Source: Providencia hangzhouensis
Lineage (GTDB): Bacteria > Pseudomonadota > Gammaproteobacteria > Enterobacterales > Enterobacteriaceae
NCBI RefSeq assembly: GCF_029193595.2
Contig: NZ_CP135052.1
Span: 3,534,001 to 3,598,000, forward strand
Reading direction: 5' to 3'
Length of the DNA stretch: 64,000 nt
The notes beneath the pieces were generated by a model. It was not told where the DNA came from and did not search any database. It saw only the letters and a list, made by a program, of their open reading frames with translations. Numbering within the stretch: the stretch's first letter is position 1; the number at the start of each line of letters is the position of its first letter. Below, in pieces: positions 21,329 through 33,297 of this stretch. The translations under genes were made by a program, and so were the position numbers.

Positions 21329-22304
21329 GCCTGTTGTTATCACCCCCGGCGAGCCAGCCGGGGTTGGTCCAGACCTACTTATTCAGCTAGCTCAACAGCA
21401 ATGGCCTGTTGAGTTGGTTGCTTGTGCCGATCCTGATTTATTACGCCAGCGTGCCAAAGCGCTAAATTTGCCTCTGACATTAACTGAATATTCCCCCAAT
21501 TCAATTAATGAAGAACAGCCTGCAGGTCACTTATCCGTTCTACCTGTTCATTTAGTAACGCCTGCAAAGGCAGGTGTACTTAATGTTGATAATGGCCAAT
21601 ATGTTGTGGAGAGCTTAGCAAAAGCATGTGACGGCTGTTTAAATGGCGAATTTTCAGCGCTTGTAACAGGTCCCGTACATAAAGGGATTATTAATGATGC
21701 AGGCATGTCATTTAGTGGTCACACGGAATTCTTTGCACAACGAAGTGGCTGTGAACGCGTTGTTATGATGCTAGCTACCGAAGAACTGCGTGTTGCATTA
21801 GCCACAACGCATCTGCCACTCAAGGACGTGTCGGCCGCTATTACCCAACAAAGCCTTCATGAAGTCATCACCATTTTACACCATGATTTACAAACCAAAT
21901 TTGGTATTGAAAAACCGGCCATCTATGTTTGTGGTTTAAATCCACATGCAGGAGAAGGCGGCCATATGGGTACCGAAGAAATTGATACTATAGAGCCTGC
22001 ACTTGAAAGCCTACGTACAAAAGGGATTAATTTGATTGGGCCATTGCCTGCAGATACCCTATTTCAAGCTAAGTATTTAGACCATGCAGACGCAGTGTTA
22101 GCAATGTATCACGATCAGGGCCTTCCTGTGTTAAAATACCAAGGTTTTGGCAGAGCAGTAAATATCACTCTCGGCCTGCCTTTTATCCGTACCTCTGTCG
22201 ACCATGGGACAGCCCTTGAGCTCGCGGGGACGGGTCATGCTGATGCGGGAAGTTTTATCACCGCATTAAAGTTAGCTATCCAAATGACATCTAAGAATAC
22301 ATGA
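21312..22304 (+). CDS. pdxA: 4-hydroxythreonine-4-phosphate dehydrogenase
   Basis: NAD-dependent step of the DXP-dependent vitamin B6 pathway, making the aminoacetone phosphate used by PdxJ. 330 residues from ATG 21312, inside the end of surA in another frame; this start gives [17 protein letters not shown], like E. coli PdxA. Conserved features are GPVHKG (about 115), SGHTEFFA with the metal-binding His, [13 protein letters not shown] (about 208-220) and MYHDQG (about 260). The stop overlaps rsmA as ATGA. Cytoplasmic. Confidence 0.94.
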   Translation: MKKQIKPVVITPGEPAGVGPDLLIQLAQQQWPVELVACADPDLLRQRAKALNLPLTLTEYSPNSINEEQPAGHLSVLPVHLVTPAKAGVLNVDNGQYVVESLAKACDGCLNGEFSALVTGPVHKGIINDAGMSFSGHTEFFAQRSGCERVVMMLATEELRVALATTHLPLKDVSAAITQQSLHEVITILHHDLQTKFGIEKPAIYVCGLNPHAGEGGHMGTEEIDTIEPALESLRTKGINLIGPLPADTLFQAKYLDHADAVLAMYHDQGLPVLKYQGFGRAVNITLGLPFIRTSVDHGTALELAGTGHADAGSFITALKLAIQMTSKNT

Positions 22305-23110
22305 ATAATCGAGTCCATCAGGGGCACTTTGCCCGCAAACGTTTCGGGCAGAACTTTTTAACTGACCAATTTATTATCGACAGCATCGTGGATGCCATGA
22401 ACCCGCTGCCAGGTCAGTCCATTGTAGAAATTGGTCCCGGCTTAGGTGCCTTAACCGAACCTGTCGGTAGCCGAATCGATAAAATGACCGTAGTTGAACT
22501 TGACCGTGACCTTGCTGCACGTTTACACGTTCATCCTCAACTAAAAGATAAATTGACTATCATTCAGCAAGATGCAATGACAGTAGATTTTGGTGAATTA
22601 GCCAAACAAGCGGGCCAGCCCCTGCGCGTTTTTGGTAACTTGCCTTACAACATCTCCACACCGTTAATGTTTCACTTATTCACATTCACCAATTCTATTT
22701 CTGACATGAATTTCATGTTACAAAAAGAAGTGGTGAATCGTCTGGTTGCAGGACCAGGTAGCAAAGCCTTTGGGCGCTTGAGTGTTATGGCGCAATATTA
22801 TTGCAACGTGGTGCCTGTGTTGGAAGTACCACCAACCGCATTTACACCAGCGCCAAAAGTAGATTCAGCCATTGTTAGGTTGATTCCTCATCGTGAAAAC
22901 CCGTATCCGGTAAAAGATATTAAATTTTTAAGCCGTATTACCACACAAGCTTTCAACCAACGCCGTAAAACGATTCGTAATAGTTTAGGGGATTTATTCA
23001 GCGTTGAAGAGTTAACAGAACTGGGTATTGATTTAAGCACCCGAGCAGAAAATATTTCTGTTGAACAATATTGTAAAATGGCAAACTATCTCTCTAACCG
23101 TTCAGAATAG
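22301..23110 (+). CDS. rsmA: 16S rRNA (A1518/A1519) dimethyltransferase
   Basis: Adds four methyl groups to two adjacent adenosines near the 3' end of 16S rRNA, a late small-subunit maturation step; loss gives kasugamycin resistance. 269 residues. The SAM-binding motif is [13 protein letters not shown] (about 42-54), and the adenine-N6 catalytic motif is NLPYNIST (about 113-120). The ATG overlaps the pdxA stop by 4 bases, so translation is likely coupled. Same order as in E. coli. Confidence 0.95.
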   Translation: MNNRVHQGHFARKRFGQNFLTDQFIIDSIVDAMNPLPGQSIVEIGPGLGALTEPVGSRIDKMTVVELDRDLAARLHVHPQLKDKLTIIQQDAMTVDFGELAKQAGQPLRVFGNLPYNISTPLMFHLFTFTNSISDMNFMLQKEVVNRLVAGPGSKAFGRLSVMAQYYCNVVPVLEVPPTAFTPAPKVDSAIVRLIPHRENPYPVKDIKFLSRITTQAFNQRRKTIRNSLGDLFSVEELTELGIDLSTRAENISVEQYCKMANYLSNRSE

Positions 23111-23128
23111 TCTGTTGAAGGAGGCACT

Positions 23129-23506
23129 ATGCTTAATGAGCCGAATGTAAGCATCCAAGTTCAGAGTGTCTATATAGAAAGCCAATCTCAACCCGATATT
23201 GCGAGATATGTGTTTGCTTACACTATCTGCATTCGTAATTTAGGACGAGAGCCTATTCAATTAATGAGCCGTTATTGGCTCATTACTAACAGTGATGGCC
23301 ATAAGACCGAAGTTCAAGGTGAAGGCGTGGTTGGTGAACAACCGCTTATCCCACCAGGAAAAGAATACCGTTATACCAGTGGCGCAATCCTTGAAACACC
23401 AATGGGTACAATGGAAGGTTATTATGTGATGATAAGCACACAAGGGGACAGTTTCCACGTTGATATCCCTGCTTTTCGTCTTGCTATCCCAACACTGATT
23501 AATTAA
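23129..23506 (+). CDS. apaG: ApaG domain protein
   Basis: 125 residues, the full family length, with the fibronectin-like ApaG fold ([43 protein letters not shown]). GAAGGAGG precedes the ATG at a good distance. Its role is not settled; CorD/ApaG proteins have been linked to divalent metal handling in other bacteria. It sits between rsmA and apaH, two bases from the apaH start, as in E. coli. Cytoplasmic. Confidence 0.92.
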   Translation: MLNEPNVSIQVQSVYIESQSQPDIARYVFAYTICIRNLGREPIQLMSRYWLITNSDGHKTEVQGEGVVGEQPLIPPGKEYRYTSGAILETPMGTMEGYYVMISTQGDSFHVDIPAFRLAIPTLIN

Positions 23507-23508
23507 TT

Positions 23509-24336
23509 ATGTCGACATATTTAGTAGGTGATATTCACGGTTGTTATCGTGAGCTCCGTGACTTGATGGAAAGCGTCCATTTTGATCCAACCAAAGACAC
23601 ACTGTGGTTAACAGGCGATCTCATTGCCCGCGGAACTGAATCACTGCAAGTTTTACGCTATGTAAAAAGCCTTGGTTCTGCCGCACGTTTAGTGCTTGGC
23701 AACCACGATCTCCATCTGTTAGGAATTTACTGTAAAATTAGTCGTAACAAGCCGAAAGATCACCTCGATGAGTTATTACATGCACCTGATCTTGACGAAC
23801 TGATCAATTGGTTACGTCGCCAACCTTTATTACAAATTGATGAAGAAAAAAAGATCTTGATGACTCATGCAGGTATAACACCACAATGGGATATCGAAAC
23901 AGCACGAATGTGTGCAAGGGAAGTTGAAGCCGTGCTGTCTAGTGATGCATATCCATTATTCATCGACTCCATGTATGGTGACATGCCAAATAACTGGTCT
24001 GAAAGCTTAATGGGGCTAGCTCGTTTGCGTTTTAGTACCAATGCCTTAACACGCCTGCGCTACTGTTTTCCAAACGGACAGCTAGATATGATTTGCAAGG
24101 AAAACCCTAAAAAAGCGCCCGCTCCGCTAAAACCCTGGTTCGATCTACCCAGTAAAATTCCTGAGGATTACTCAGTGTTTTTTGGTCACTGGGCATCCCT
24201 TGAAGGGAAATGCACTCCTGATAACGTTTATGCTTTAGATACGGGTTGCTGCTGGGGAGGGGAATTAACGCTATTCCATTGGGAAACTAAGCAGTACCAC
24301 CAGCAAAAGTCATATCAAAAAAGCCGTAAAGAGTAA
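23509..24336 (+). CDS. apaH: Symmetrical bis(5'-nucleosyl)-tetraphosphatase
   Basis: Splits Ap4A into two ADP; it also removes Np4 caps from RNA in E. coli, complementing RppH upstream in this window. 275 residues. Metallophosphatase motifs are GDIHGCYRE (about 7-15), GDLIARG (about 36-42), GNHDLHLLG (about 64-72) and MTHAGI (about 120-125). It is the last gene of the lptD-to-apaH run and faces folA across a shared hairpin. Confidence 0.95.
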   Translation: MSTYLVGDIHGCYRELRDLMESVHFDPTKDTLWLTGDLIARGTESLQVLRYVKSLGSAARLVLGNHDLHLLGIYCKISRNKPKDHLDELLHAPDLDELINWLRRQPLLQIDEEKKILMTHAGITPQWDIETARMCAREVEAVLSSDAYPLFIDSMYGDMPNNWSESLMGLARLRFSTNALTRLRYCFPNGQLDMICKENPKKAPAPLKPWFDLPSKIPEDYSVFFGHWASLEGKCTPDNVYALDTGCCWGGELTLFHWETKQYHQQKSYQKSRKE

Positions 24337-24366
24337 TTTTTTGCCTAGTTAATTGCAAGTTATAGC

Positions 24367-24395
24367 AAAATGGCGCAATTAAGCGCCATTTTTGC
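24367..24395. terminator. Bidirectional terminator between apaH and folA
   Basis: Perfect 8-bp stem AATGGCGC/GCGCCATT around AATTAA (24369-24390), flanked by A's on the left and TTT on the right, so it can stop both convergent transcripts; the pattern AAAATGGCGC...GCGCCATTTTT is typical. Confidence 0.8.
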
Positions 24396-24409
24396 ATTCT
24401 AACTAAAAA

Positions 24410-24904
24410 TTAGTCTCTTTTAGTTAAGATCTCAAAACAATAACCATGGGTATTGTTTTCGTCAGCTTCATGGTATTCGGTAAAAATAGAATCCCATTCA
24501 TCAGGCTCATAAGCCGGAAAATGAGTATCTCCGATAACTTCAGCATCAACGTGAGTCAAATATAATTTATTCGCTAGCGGTAAAAATTGTTGATAAACTT
24601 TACCACCGCCAATTACCATCACCTCTTCAACATTTTCAATTGCTTGCGCTGCAGCCAATGCTTCTTCAATTGACGTTACCCAAATAACATCAGAATCAGT
24701 ACCAGGAGCACTACTTAATACAATATTCACACGTTGTGGCAATGGGCGCCCAATTGATTCATAGGTAACACGGCCCATGATAACCGGTTTGTTTAACGTA
24801 TTTCGTTTGAACCACGCTAGATCCCCCGGCAAATTCCAAGGCATCGCTTTTTCCATGCCGATAACCTGATCGATCGCCATTGCTGCGATTAAGCTAATAT
24901 TCAT
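24410..24904 (-). CDS. folA: Dihydrofolate reductase
   Basis: Reduces dihydrofolate to tetrahydrofolate, regenerating the cofactor oxidised by ThyA; the trimethoprim target. 164 residues. The N-terminus [20 protein letters not shown] and the active-site segment [14 protein letters not shown] match E. coli apart from one added residue near the start; the catalytic Asp is Asp28. [15 protein letters not shown] and [10 protein letters not shown] are intact. The residue two before the conserved Leu of the active site is Gly where E. coli has Ala26. It is a single gene facing apaH. Confidence 0.95.
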   Translation of the reverse strand: MNISLIAAMAIDQVIGMEKAMPWNLPGDLAWFKRNTLNKPVIMGRVTYESIGRPLPQRVNIVLSSAPGTDSDVIWVTSIEEALAAAQAIENVEEVMVIGGGKVYQQFLPLANKLYLTHVDAEVIGDTHFPAYEPDEWDSIFTEYHEADENNTHGYCFEILTKRD

Positions 24905-25142
24905 CTACTCACCTTAGAAACAAGATATAAAAATTGAGCACACTATACGGAAAGAGAATTGCTTCGTCGACTAAATTTAAACTTCCTTAAACAGGTTTGA
25001 ATCACTTATACTCGAATTGATAAACTTATGACTAAAAATAACATTTAAAAACAAAATGAACCCTCTAAGACCAGTCTAAATGTGAGTGTCATTAGCAGGT
25101 CATTTTTATTTACCAACATTGAACGGGAAAAGAGATTATAAC

Positions 25143-25757
25143 ATGTACGAAACGAGTATTATGGTTGCGACCATCGCTGCACTCGGTATGCTTTCTCCAG
25201 GGCCAGATTTCTTTTTGATTGTTAAAAATTCAGCACGCTATCAACGCTCTGCCGCATTAATGTCTGCATGTGGTGTGATAGTCGCTATCGCTTTGCATAT
25301 GTCTTACTGTGTTGCAGGCCTCGCTGTCTTGATTACAACTACGCCTTGGCTGTTTAATATCTTAAAATACGCGGGTGCAGCCTATTTAATTTGGATCGGT
25401 GTCAAAAGCTTACTTCCGCAATCCGGCCATAGCGTTGATCTAACAACCAGTAAACACGAAATTGTTTCATTCAAAAAAGCCTTTATGCAAGGTTTTCTCT
25501 GTAATGTATTAAACCCAAAAGCCACGCTGTTCTTTTTAGCGGTTTTTACCCAAGTGCTAGATATTAATTCCACTGTTGGCGAAAAGCTGTGGTTTGCCTT
25601 TATTATTTGGGGTTTAGCCGTCATCTACTGGCCTATTTTAGTATTTTTAATCCAAAGTGCCCCTGTAAGAAAAGGCCTGGCAAAGGTGCAAAAATACGTT
25701 GATAAGGTTCTCGGCGTTGTATTAATCGCCTTTGGTATTCGAGTGGCGCTAAGCTAG
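25143..25757 (+). CDS. LysE/RhtB-family amino acid exporter
   Basis: 204 residues with about six hydrophobic segments. The family signature GMLSPGPDFFLIVKNS is at about 14-29, and the second half carries GFLCNVLNPKATLFF (about 115-130). Such proteins export amino acids such as lysine, threonine or homoserine, or similar metabolites; the substrate cannot be read from sequence. The start at 25143 has AAGAGA upstream. It stands alone between folA and ftsP, at the junction of two blocks that are distant in E. coli. Inner membrane. Confidence 0.85.
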   Translation: MYETSIMVATIAALGMLSPGPDFFLIVKNSARYQRSAALMSACGVIVAIALHMSYCVAGLAVLITTTPWLFNILKYAGAAYLIWIGVKSLLPQSGHSVDLTTSKHEIVSFKKAFMQGFLCNVLNPKATLFFLAVFTQVLDINSTVGEKLWFAFIIWGLAVIYWPILVFLIQSAPVRKGLAKVQKYVDKVLGVVLIAFGIRVALS

Positions 25758-25824
25758 CTTTGTCAACAACCTAAAGCAGGCTAAATGCCTGCTTATTGGA
25801 TATTCAATATTGTTGTAATACGAA

Positions 25825-27240
25825 TTATTGCATGGTGTCTTGCGGTGCAACAACCAACTGCCCTACAGACCCTAAATCCGCCTTCTCTAAATTGTGGCTA
25901 TAAAATAAGAACGGGAAATGGTTATAGGACGGTTGCATCATTTGAACTAATAATTCAACTCGGCTATCAACCCACACAGTATCTTTCCAGCCATAATCTT
26001 CTGGCGGTGTTGGTTTACCATTACGGTTTAAGACCTTAAAGCGCACACCTTCAATGTGAAATGCTTGCGGTTCATTCGTCGTCACAACCCAACGTTCCCA
26101 ATTGCCTTGGCGGCTTGAGAAATCAACCCTGTTTGTATCAATAGTCGCATTATTAATACCAAAACCATCATTAAGGTGAATATTACGTTGTGTAATACTG
26201 GATGTGACTTGCGTTTTATCTTCAACTAATTGTGCCGGTAAACCATCCGTTACCAATGACATTAATCCAGTTGCCTTGATAGTTAATACATTGGTTGAAA
26301 TTAAGCTATTCGATGGTTCAAATAGCCCTTTTAAACGGTCCATAAAGGTAGCCGACTCGCCCGCAGTAATGGTTAACTCTTGCGTTTTCGCCATATCAAT
26401 CAAGACTTCACGCCGTTCCCCCGGTGCTAATGGGAGTTCCTGAACACTAACAGGTACAGTTAATAACCCTTGATCAGATGCAATCAATGAAAATGGACGA
26501 CCATCACTGATTTTCATTACATAATAACGGGAGTTCGACGCATTTAATAATCGTAGACGTACCCACCCTCGAGAAACTTCAATGTATGGATTTTGTACGC
26601 CATTAACCAGTAATGAATCGCCTAAAAACCCGTTTTCATCGGCTTTGTATTCAGGGACGCCAAAATTATCTAAACGCTTATCTTGAATAATGACAGGAAA
26701 ATCATCAACACCATAGTGTTTAGGTAAACGCAGGTTTTTCGTCACATCATCTTCGATGATCCACATCCCCAATAAACCATTGTAGACTTGCTCGCCCATT
26801 TTCCCTTGAGTATTTGCATGATACCAAAGCGTTGCTGCATTTTGACGTATCGGGATCACTGGAGACCAGTCCGCATTAGGTGAAATTAACCTTGCCGCTC
26901 CACCAATTTGTGTTCCTGGTATTTGCAACCCGCTGATTGTCATCGAAACGGCTTCAGGTAAGCGATTACTATAAATAAGCTTAATGTCATCGCCATTTTT
27001 TACTTTGACTGTCGGCCCAGGGGAAGAACCATTTACTCCCCAAATATCGGCTGAATATTTTCCATCATAAGACCAATGAATTTTTTGTAATGTTAAAAAT
27101 AATGGCTGTCCAGACCGTGATTCTAATAATGGTGGCACAGGTAAAGCTGTCGCCCCCTCTGCATTTGCATAAATTGGCACATAGGACAAACATAGAGCCA
27201 CCCCCGCCGCTATCAGGGCTTGGCATCGATTGAATGACAT
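25825..27240 (-). CDS. ftsP: Cell division protein FtsP (SufI), multicopper oxidase-like
   Basis: Periplasmic protein that stabilises the divisome under stress; it has the multicopper oxidase fold without the copper ligands. 471 residues with three cupredoxin domains (for example LPVPPLLESRSGQPLFLTLQ, NADWSPVIPIRQNAATLWYHANT, and the C-terminal QAFHIEGVRFKVLNRNG). The start at 27240 aligns with E. coli MSLSRRQF. Here the leader reads MSFNRCQALIAAG: the second arginine of the twin-arginine pair is cysteine (TGC, one base from CGC). Export may therefore be by Sec or be reduced. A small gap separates it from plsC, and both genes read leftward. Confidence 0.93.
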   Translation of the reverse strand: MSFNRCQALIAAGVALCLSYVPIYANAEGATALPVPPLLESRSGQPLFLTLQKIHWSYDGKYSADIWGVNGSSPGPTVKVKNGDDIKLIYSNRLPEAVSMTISGLQIPGTQIGGAARLISPNADWSPVIPIRQNAATLWYHANTQGKMGEQVYNGLLGMWIIEDDVTKNLRLPKHYGVDDFPVIIQDKRLDNFGVPEYKADENGFLGDSLLVNGVQNPYIEVSRGWVRLRLLNASNSRYYVMKISDGRPFSLIASDQGLLTVPVSVQELPLAPGERREVLIDMAKTQELTITAGESATFMDRLKGLFEPSNSLISTNVLTIKATGLMSLVTDGLPAQLVEDKTQVTSSITQRNIHLNDGFGINNATIDTNRVDFSSRQGNWERWVVTTNEPQAFHIEGVRFKVLNRNGKPTPPEDYGWKDTVWVDSRVELLVQMMQPSYNHFPFLFYSHNLEKADLGSVGQLVVAPQDTMQ

Positions 27241-27592
27241 AAATTCTCCGCTAAACAAAAATTCCAGCGCATTTTATTATTTAGTATTGTAGATTTTCAG
27301 CCTATAAAATGGCTAATTTATGATTGGACCCAGCAATATAACAACTTAGATACAACAATTTAAGGTCGCAATAATTTGTAAGCCATGATATCGCGAAAAA
27401 AGGCTAAATTCTAAAAATATCTAGCAAATGTGTAAAAATATAATTAATAAGATTATAAATAGTAATGGTAAGTAATTAAAAAAGGAAATAAGACAGGTAG
27501 GAAACAATAAAGTCAATTTATGCTGTATTCCACCTAAAAGAATGGGCAATATACAAATATTGCCCATTTTTAAATAAATTCAATGAATTAGG
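27241..27592. other. Intergenic region between plsC and ftsP
   Basis: 352 very AT-rich bases. The plsC terminator lies at 27541-27568. The rest probably includes the ftsP promoter (near 27250-27480) but contains no reading frame or repeat that I can support. Confidence 0.5.
27541..27570. terminator. Hairpin downstream of plsC
   Basis: Perfect 10-bp stem AATGGGCAAT (27541-27550) with ATTGCCCATT (27559-27568) and an 8-base loop, starting about 24 bases past the plsC stop. On the minus strand it is followed by CTTTT. It is a likely plsC terminator and has a T-run on the plus strand as well. Confidence 0.7.
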
Positions 27593-28327
27593 TTATTTGC
27601 CTTGTTTTGCCATTTCTTCGACTTCGAGATCGAGTTCTTTTATTTTGGCTTTCATTAAAGCATGGCAATGCTCAGATAATTCCCTCACTTGCTCTCGGCT
27701 ATAAAGCGATGTATCGATAGGGTCTAGCATTTCAATAATGACAGTACCGTTATTCCAACGGTTTAACTTAATTTTACCTTGTGTACTAGAAACGCAAACA
27801 GGCACAATCGGTACCCCTGCTGCAATCGCTGCATGAAATGCCCCCGTTTTAAATGGCAGTAAACCACGACCACGGCTGCGAGTACCTTCAGGAAACATCC
27901 ACACAGAAATTTTACGTTTTTTAATCTGGTCAGCAACTTGCGTGATTGTGTTATGGGCTTTAGAGCGATTAGCGCGGTCAATTAAAATATTACCCGTTAT
28001 CCAATATAAAAAGCCAAAAAAAGGTATATAAACCAAGCTTTTTTTACCAACAGTTACCGTTCTTGGTAATACCCCATTTGACATAGTCACCATATCGTAA
28101 TTGTTTTGGTGATTACCAATATAAATACTCGGGCCATAGCTCTTAGCTTTCTCGGGTACACGATTTATAATGTTAATCCCAAAAACGACTGATAACCGCC
28201 CGAACATGTGACCAAATGTCATTACGTGTTTTGGGTTACGAGGGCTAAATAGACAGTAAATCCCGCCCCCTACACACACCGCAATCGTATAAATAATAAC
28301 AATGATCGCTCTAATAAGCGCTAACAT
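27593..28327 (-). CDS. plsC: 1-acyl-sn-glycerol-3-phosphate acyltransferase
   Basis: Second acylation of phospholipid synthesis, making phosphatidic acid; it acts after PlsB or PlsY (plsY is at 50.0 kb). 244 residues from ATG 28327 (MLALIRAIIVIIY), which aligns with E. coli; a frame-extending ATG at 28363 has no ribosome site. One N-terminal membrane helix, then the acyltransferase motifs NHQNNYD (H-X4-D, about 73-79), FPEGTRSRGRG (about 146-156) and VPIVPVCVS. It lies downstream of parC on the same strand, as in E. coli. Confidence 0.93.
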   Translation of the reverse strand: MLALIRAIIVIIYTIAVCVGGGIYCLFSPRNPKHVMTFGHMFGRLSVVFGINIINRVPEKAKSYGPSIYIGNHQNNYDMVTMSNGVLPRTVTVGKKSLVYIPFFGFLYWITGNILIDRANRSKAHNTITQVADQIKKRKISVWMFPEGTRSRGRGLLPFKTGAFHAAIAAGVPIVPVCVSSTQGKIKLNRWNNGTVIIEMLDPIDTSLYSREQVRELSEHCHALMKAKIKELDLEVEEMAKQGK

Positions 28328-28436
28328 ACTAACCCCAAATTGTAAGAAGCTTTTCAGCTCCATGATGAATATTATCTACTTATAAACCTTGTGAAGTTCA
28401 TACTAAAAAAGGTTTATAAGGTTTGTTCTTTGTTAA

Positions 28437-30692
28437 TTATTCAGACTCTACTGGCTCAATATCAATACGCTCAATATTGTGCATTCCACGCGGTAACGAC
28501 GTCCCTTTACGACCTCGTTCTGAACGATATTTTTGTAAGTCTTCTGCTTTAAACTTCAGCTTCCGCTTACCGAAATGCAAGGTCATTGATGCCCCCACAG
28601 GCAAAATCATCAACCAAGTCAATAAATCATCGCCAGTTGCCGCTTGCGCACCTGCAATATTGATAATTTTATTCCCTTTACCTTTTGAAAGTTGGGGTAA
28701 ATCCGCCACAGGGAATATTAACATACGCCCTGCCTTGGTAATTGCCAACAGCAAATCTTCCTGTTCATTATGCAGTTCAATTGGTGCCAATACTTTTGCA
28801 TTTTCAGGCAAAGAAATTAAGGCCTTACCAGTTTTATTTTTAGTGACTAAGTCATTGAAGGTACAAATAAAACCGTAACCTGCATCAGAAGCCATTAAAT
28901 ATTTCTGCTCATCAGGCGCCATCAATACATGTTCAATGGATGCACCTGGAGGCAGAGTTAATTTCCCCGTTAGAGGCTCACCTTGACTACGCGCTGAAGG
29001 CAATTCAAGCGGATCCACAGAATAACTTCGCCCTGTTGTGTCAAGGAATACCGCCGCCTGATTTGACTTACCTCGCGCAGCCCCTTTAAAACCATCTCCC
29101 GCTTTATAATTTAGGTTAGTCGGCTCGATATCATGCCCTTTAGCACTTCGCACCCACCCCATATCAGAAAGCACAACGGTAATCGGTTCTGACGGTAAAA
29201 TTTCATGTTCGCTCATTGCTTTCGCTTCTTCGCGCTCATGCAATGGGGAGCGACGGTCATCACCGTAATCTTTGGCGTCAGCTTGAATCTCTTTTTTAAT
29301 CAGCGTATTTAAACGTCTTTCAGACCCAAGAATCGCTTGTAAATCATCGCGCTCTTTGGCTAATTCATCTTGCTCGCCACGAATTTTCATTTCTTCGAGC
29401 TTGGCTAAATGGCGTAATTTTAACTCTAAAATAGCTTCAGCTTGGGTATCACTGATATTAAAACGTGACATTAAAACCGCTTTGGGTTCATCTTCTGTAC
29501 GAATAATTTCAATGACTTCATCAATATTCAGATAAGCAATCAATAAACCATCTAAAATATGTAAACGTCTTAATACTTTTTCTAACCTGTGATTTAAGCG
29601 ATTACGTACAGTTTGTCGACGGTAAGCGATCCACTCATTTAAGATCTCAACAAGCCCTTTTACCGCAGGTCGGTTATCTAAACCAATCATATTAAGGTTA
29701 ACGCGGTAGCTACGCTCTAAATCCGTTGTCGCAAATAAGTGCGTCATAACCTGTTCAAGGTCAACACGATTACTACGTGGAACTATCACCAAACGTGTTG
29801 GGTTTTCATGGTTAGATTCATCGCGTAAATCTTCAACCATCGGCAATTTTTTCGCGCGCATTTGGCTGGCGATTTGTTCTAAAACTTTCGCCCCAGAAAC
29901 TTGATGAGGGAGAGCCGTGATAACAGCATTACCATCTTCTTTTTCCCACACCGCACGCATGCGTACAGAGCCGCGCCCATTTTGATAAATCTTACGAATA
30001 TCATCACGGGAAGAAATAATTTCTGCTTCCGTAGGGAAATCGGGTCCCGGCACAAATGCCATGATGTCATCAAGATTTAGTGTAGGTTTATCTAGTAAAG
30101 CAACCAAAGCTTGAGCCACTTCTCGGGCGTTATGTGGTGGAATATCTGTCGCCATCCCAACCGCAATGCCTGTTGTACCGTTTAACAAAATATTCGGTAA
30201 ACGTGCAGGCAACATTTTGGGCTCGTTTAGCGTACCATCAAAGTTTGGTACCCAATCGACGGTGCCATGACCAAGTTCACTGAGTAAAACTTCAGCGTAT
30301 TTGGATAGTCGTGATTCGGTATAACGCATTGCTGCGAATGATTTAGGGTCATCTGGTGCCCCCCAGTTTCCTTGACCATCCACCAGCGGATAACGGTAAG
30401 AAAACGGCTGCGCCATCAAGACCATCGCTTCATAACAAGCGCTATCACCGTGTGGATGATATTTACCGAGAACATCACCCACAGTTCTGGCGGATTTTTT
30501 ATATTTTGCCGTGTTGCTTAAGCCAAGTTCTGACATTGCATACACAATACGGCGCTGAACAGGTTTAAGCCCATCGCCAATAAACGGTAATGCCCTATCC
30601 ATGATGACGTACATCGAATAGTTCAGATAGGCATTTTCAGTGAAAGCATGAAGCGGTAAGCGCTCTACGCCATCATGAGTAATTTCACTCAT
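28437..30692 (-). CDS. parC: DNA topoisomerase IV subunit A
   Basis: Breakage-reunion subunit of topoisomerase IV, which decatenates daughter chromosomes. 751 residues. The catalytic tyrosine is Tyr124 in [10 protein letters not shown]. The quinolone-resistance region [15 protein letters not shown] keeps the wild-type serine and glutamate (Ser84 and Glu88, equal to E. coli Ser80 and Glu84). The C-terminal beta-pinwheel ends near [20 protein letters not shown]. It follows parE by 33 bases, so the two subunits are made from one message. Confidence 0.96.
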   Translation of the reverse strand: MSEITHDGVERLPLHAFTENAYLNYSMYVIMDRALPFIGDGLKPVQRRIVYAMSELGLSNTAKYKKSARTVGDVLGKYHPHGDSACYEAMVLMAQPFSYRYPLVDGQGNWGAPDDPKSFAAMRYTESRLSKYAEVLLSELGHGTVDWVPNFDGTLNEPKMLPARLPNILLNGTTGIAVGMATDIPPHNAREVAQALVALLDKPTLNLDDIMAFVPGPDFPTEAEIISSRDDIRKIYQNGRGSVRMRAVWEKEDGNAVITALPHQVSGAKVLEQIASQMRAKKLPMVEDLRDESNHENPTRLVIVPRSNRVDLEQVMTHLFATTDLERSYRVNLNMIGLDNRPAVKGLVEILNEWIAYRRQTVRNRLNHRLEKVLRRLHILDGLLIAYLNIDEVIEIIRTEDEPKAVLMSRFNISDTQAEAILELKLRHLAKLEEMKIRGEQDELAKERDDLQAILGSERRLNTLIKKEIQADAKDYGDDRRSPLHEREEAKAMSEHEILPSEPITVVLSDMGWVRSAKGHDIEPTNLNYKAGDGFKGAARGKSNQAAVFLDTTGRSYSVDPLELPSARSQGEPLTGKLTLPPGASIEHVLMAPDEQKYLMASDAGYGFICTFNDLVTKNKTGKALISLPENAKVLAPIELHNEQEDLLLAITKAGRMLIFPVADLPQLSKGKGNKIINIAGAQAATGDDLLTWLMILPVGASMTLHFGKRKLKFKAEDLQKYRSERGRKGTSLPRGMHNIERIDIEPVESE

Positions 30693-30725
30693 TCAATTCG
30701 TTCCTTTCTCATCGCAATTCGGATA

Positions 30726-32663
<1,938 letters not shown>

Positions 32664-32708
32664 TCAGTGAGTTACTGTTGATAATAACAGTGTTCATACG
32701 TTTTGACA

Positions 32709-33290
32709 CTATTTCTCTGCCAATTGTAGGAAATCAACAATTTGAGAAAAGTAAGCGTCAAAACCAATAAAGGCATGATTACCGTCAGGTTCCACAGTTT
32801 GTTTGCACTTTGAAAGATAGGCAACAGCCTCTCGATAATCAAGTACTTCATCGCCCATTTGTTGTAACAACCAGATAAGCTGAGGGGATGTTAATCTTTC
32901 AATGTATAAGGATTTTAGCTCATTAATGTGCTTTTCTTCCAACACATATTGTTCATGAGTATATGGGTTTGTATTGTCGCCTAAGTAATCTTGCAGTAAA
33001 TCAAAAGGACGTACCGCAGGGTTTACGACGACAGCAGGAAGCTGATAACGCTCTGAAAACCAAATTGAAAAATAACCGCCGAGCGAAGAGCCGACTAACC
33101 CCATTTTCTCATGCTGATGCTGTTGGACAATATCATCCAACATAGCTTGAGCTTGCTGAGGGTAATTCGGTAACTGCGGTACAATCATATTAACTTGTGG
33201 ATAATTCACCTCAATCCATTGCTTTAAGTTATTGGCTTTAGCTGATTGAGGGGAACTATTAAAACCATGAATATAAAGTAGAGTTGACAT
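32709..33290 (-). CDS. yqiA: Esterase YqiA
   Basis: Small alpha/beta-hydrolase with esterase activity in E. coli; physiological substrate unknown. 193 residues from ATG 33290 (MSTLLYIHGFNSSPQSAK), which lies 7 bases after the cpdA stop. The nucleophile elbow GSSLGGY is at about 72-78, and the C-terminal histidine is in GNHAFIGFD. It is part of the cpdA-yqiA-parE run on the minus strand, the same order as in E. coli. Confidence 0.92.
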   Translation of the reverse strand: MSTLLYIHGFNSSPQSAKANNLKQWIEVNYPQVNMIVPQLPNYPQQAQAMLDDIVQQHQHEKMGLVGSSLGGYFSIWFSERYQLPAVVVNPAVRPFDLLQDYLGDNTNPYTHEQYVLEEKHINELKSLYIERLTSPQLIWLLQQMGDEVLDYREAVAYLSKCKQTVEPDGNHAFIGFDAYFSQIVDFLQLAEK

Positions 33291-33297
33291 AAGCGAA

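Noticed and set aside
30290..30450. Quinolone-resistance changes in ParC.
   Set aside because: Ser84 and Glu88 (E. coli Ser80 and Glu84) are the susceptible-type residues.
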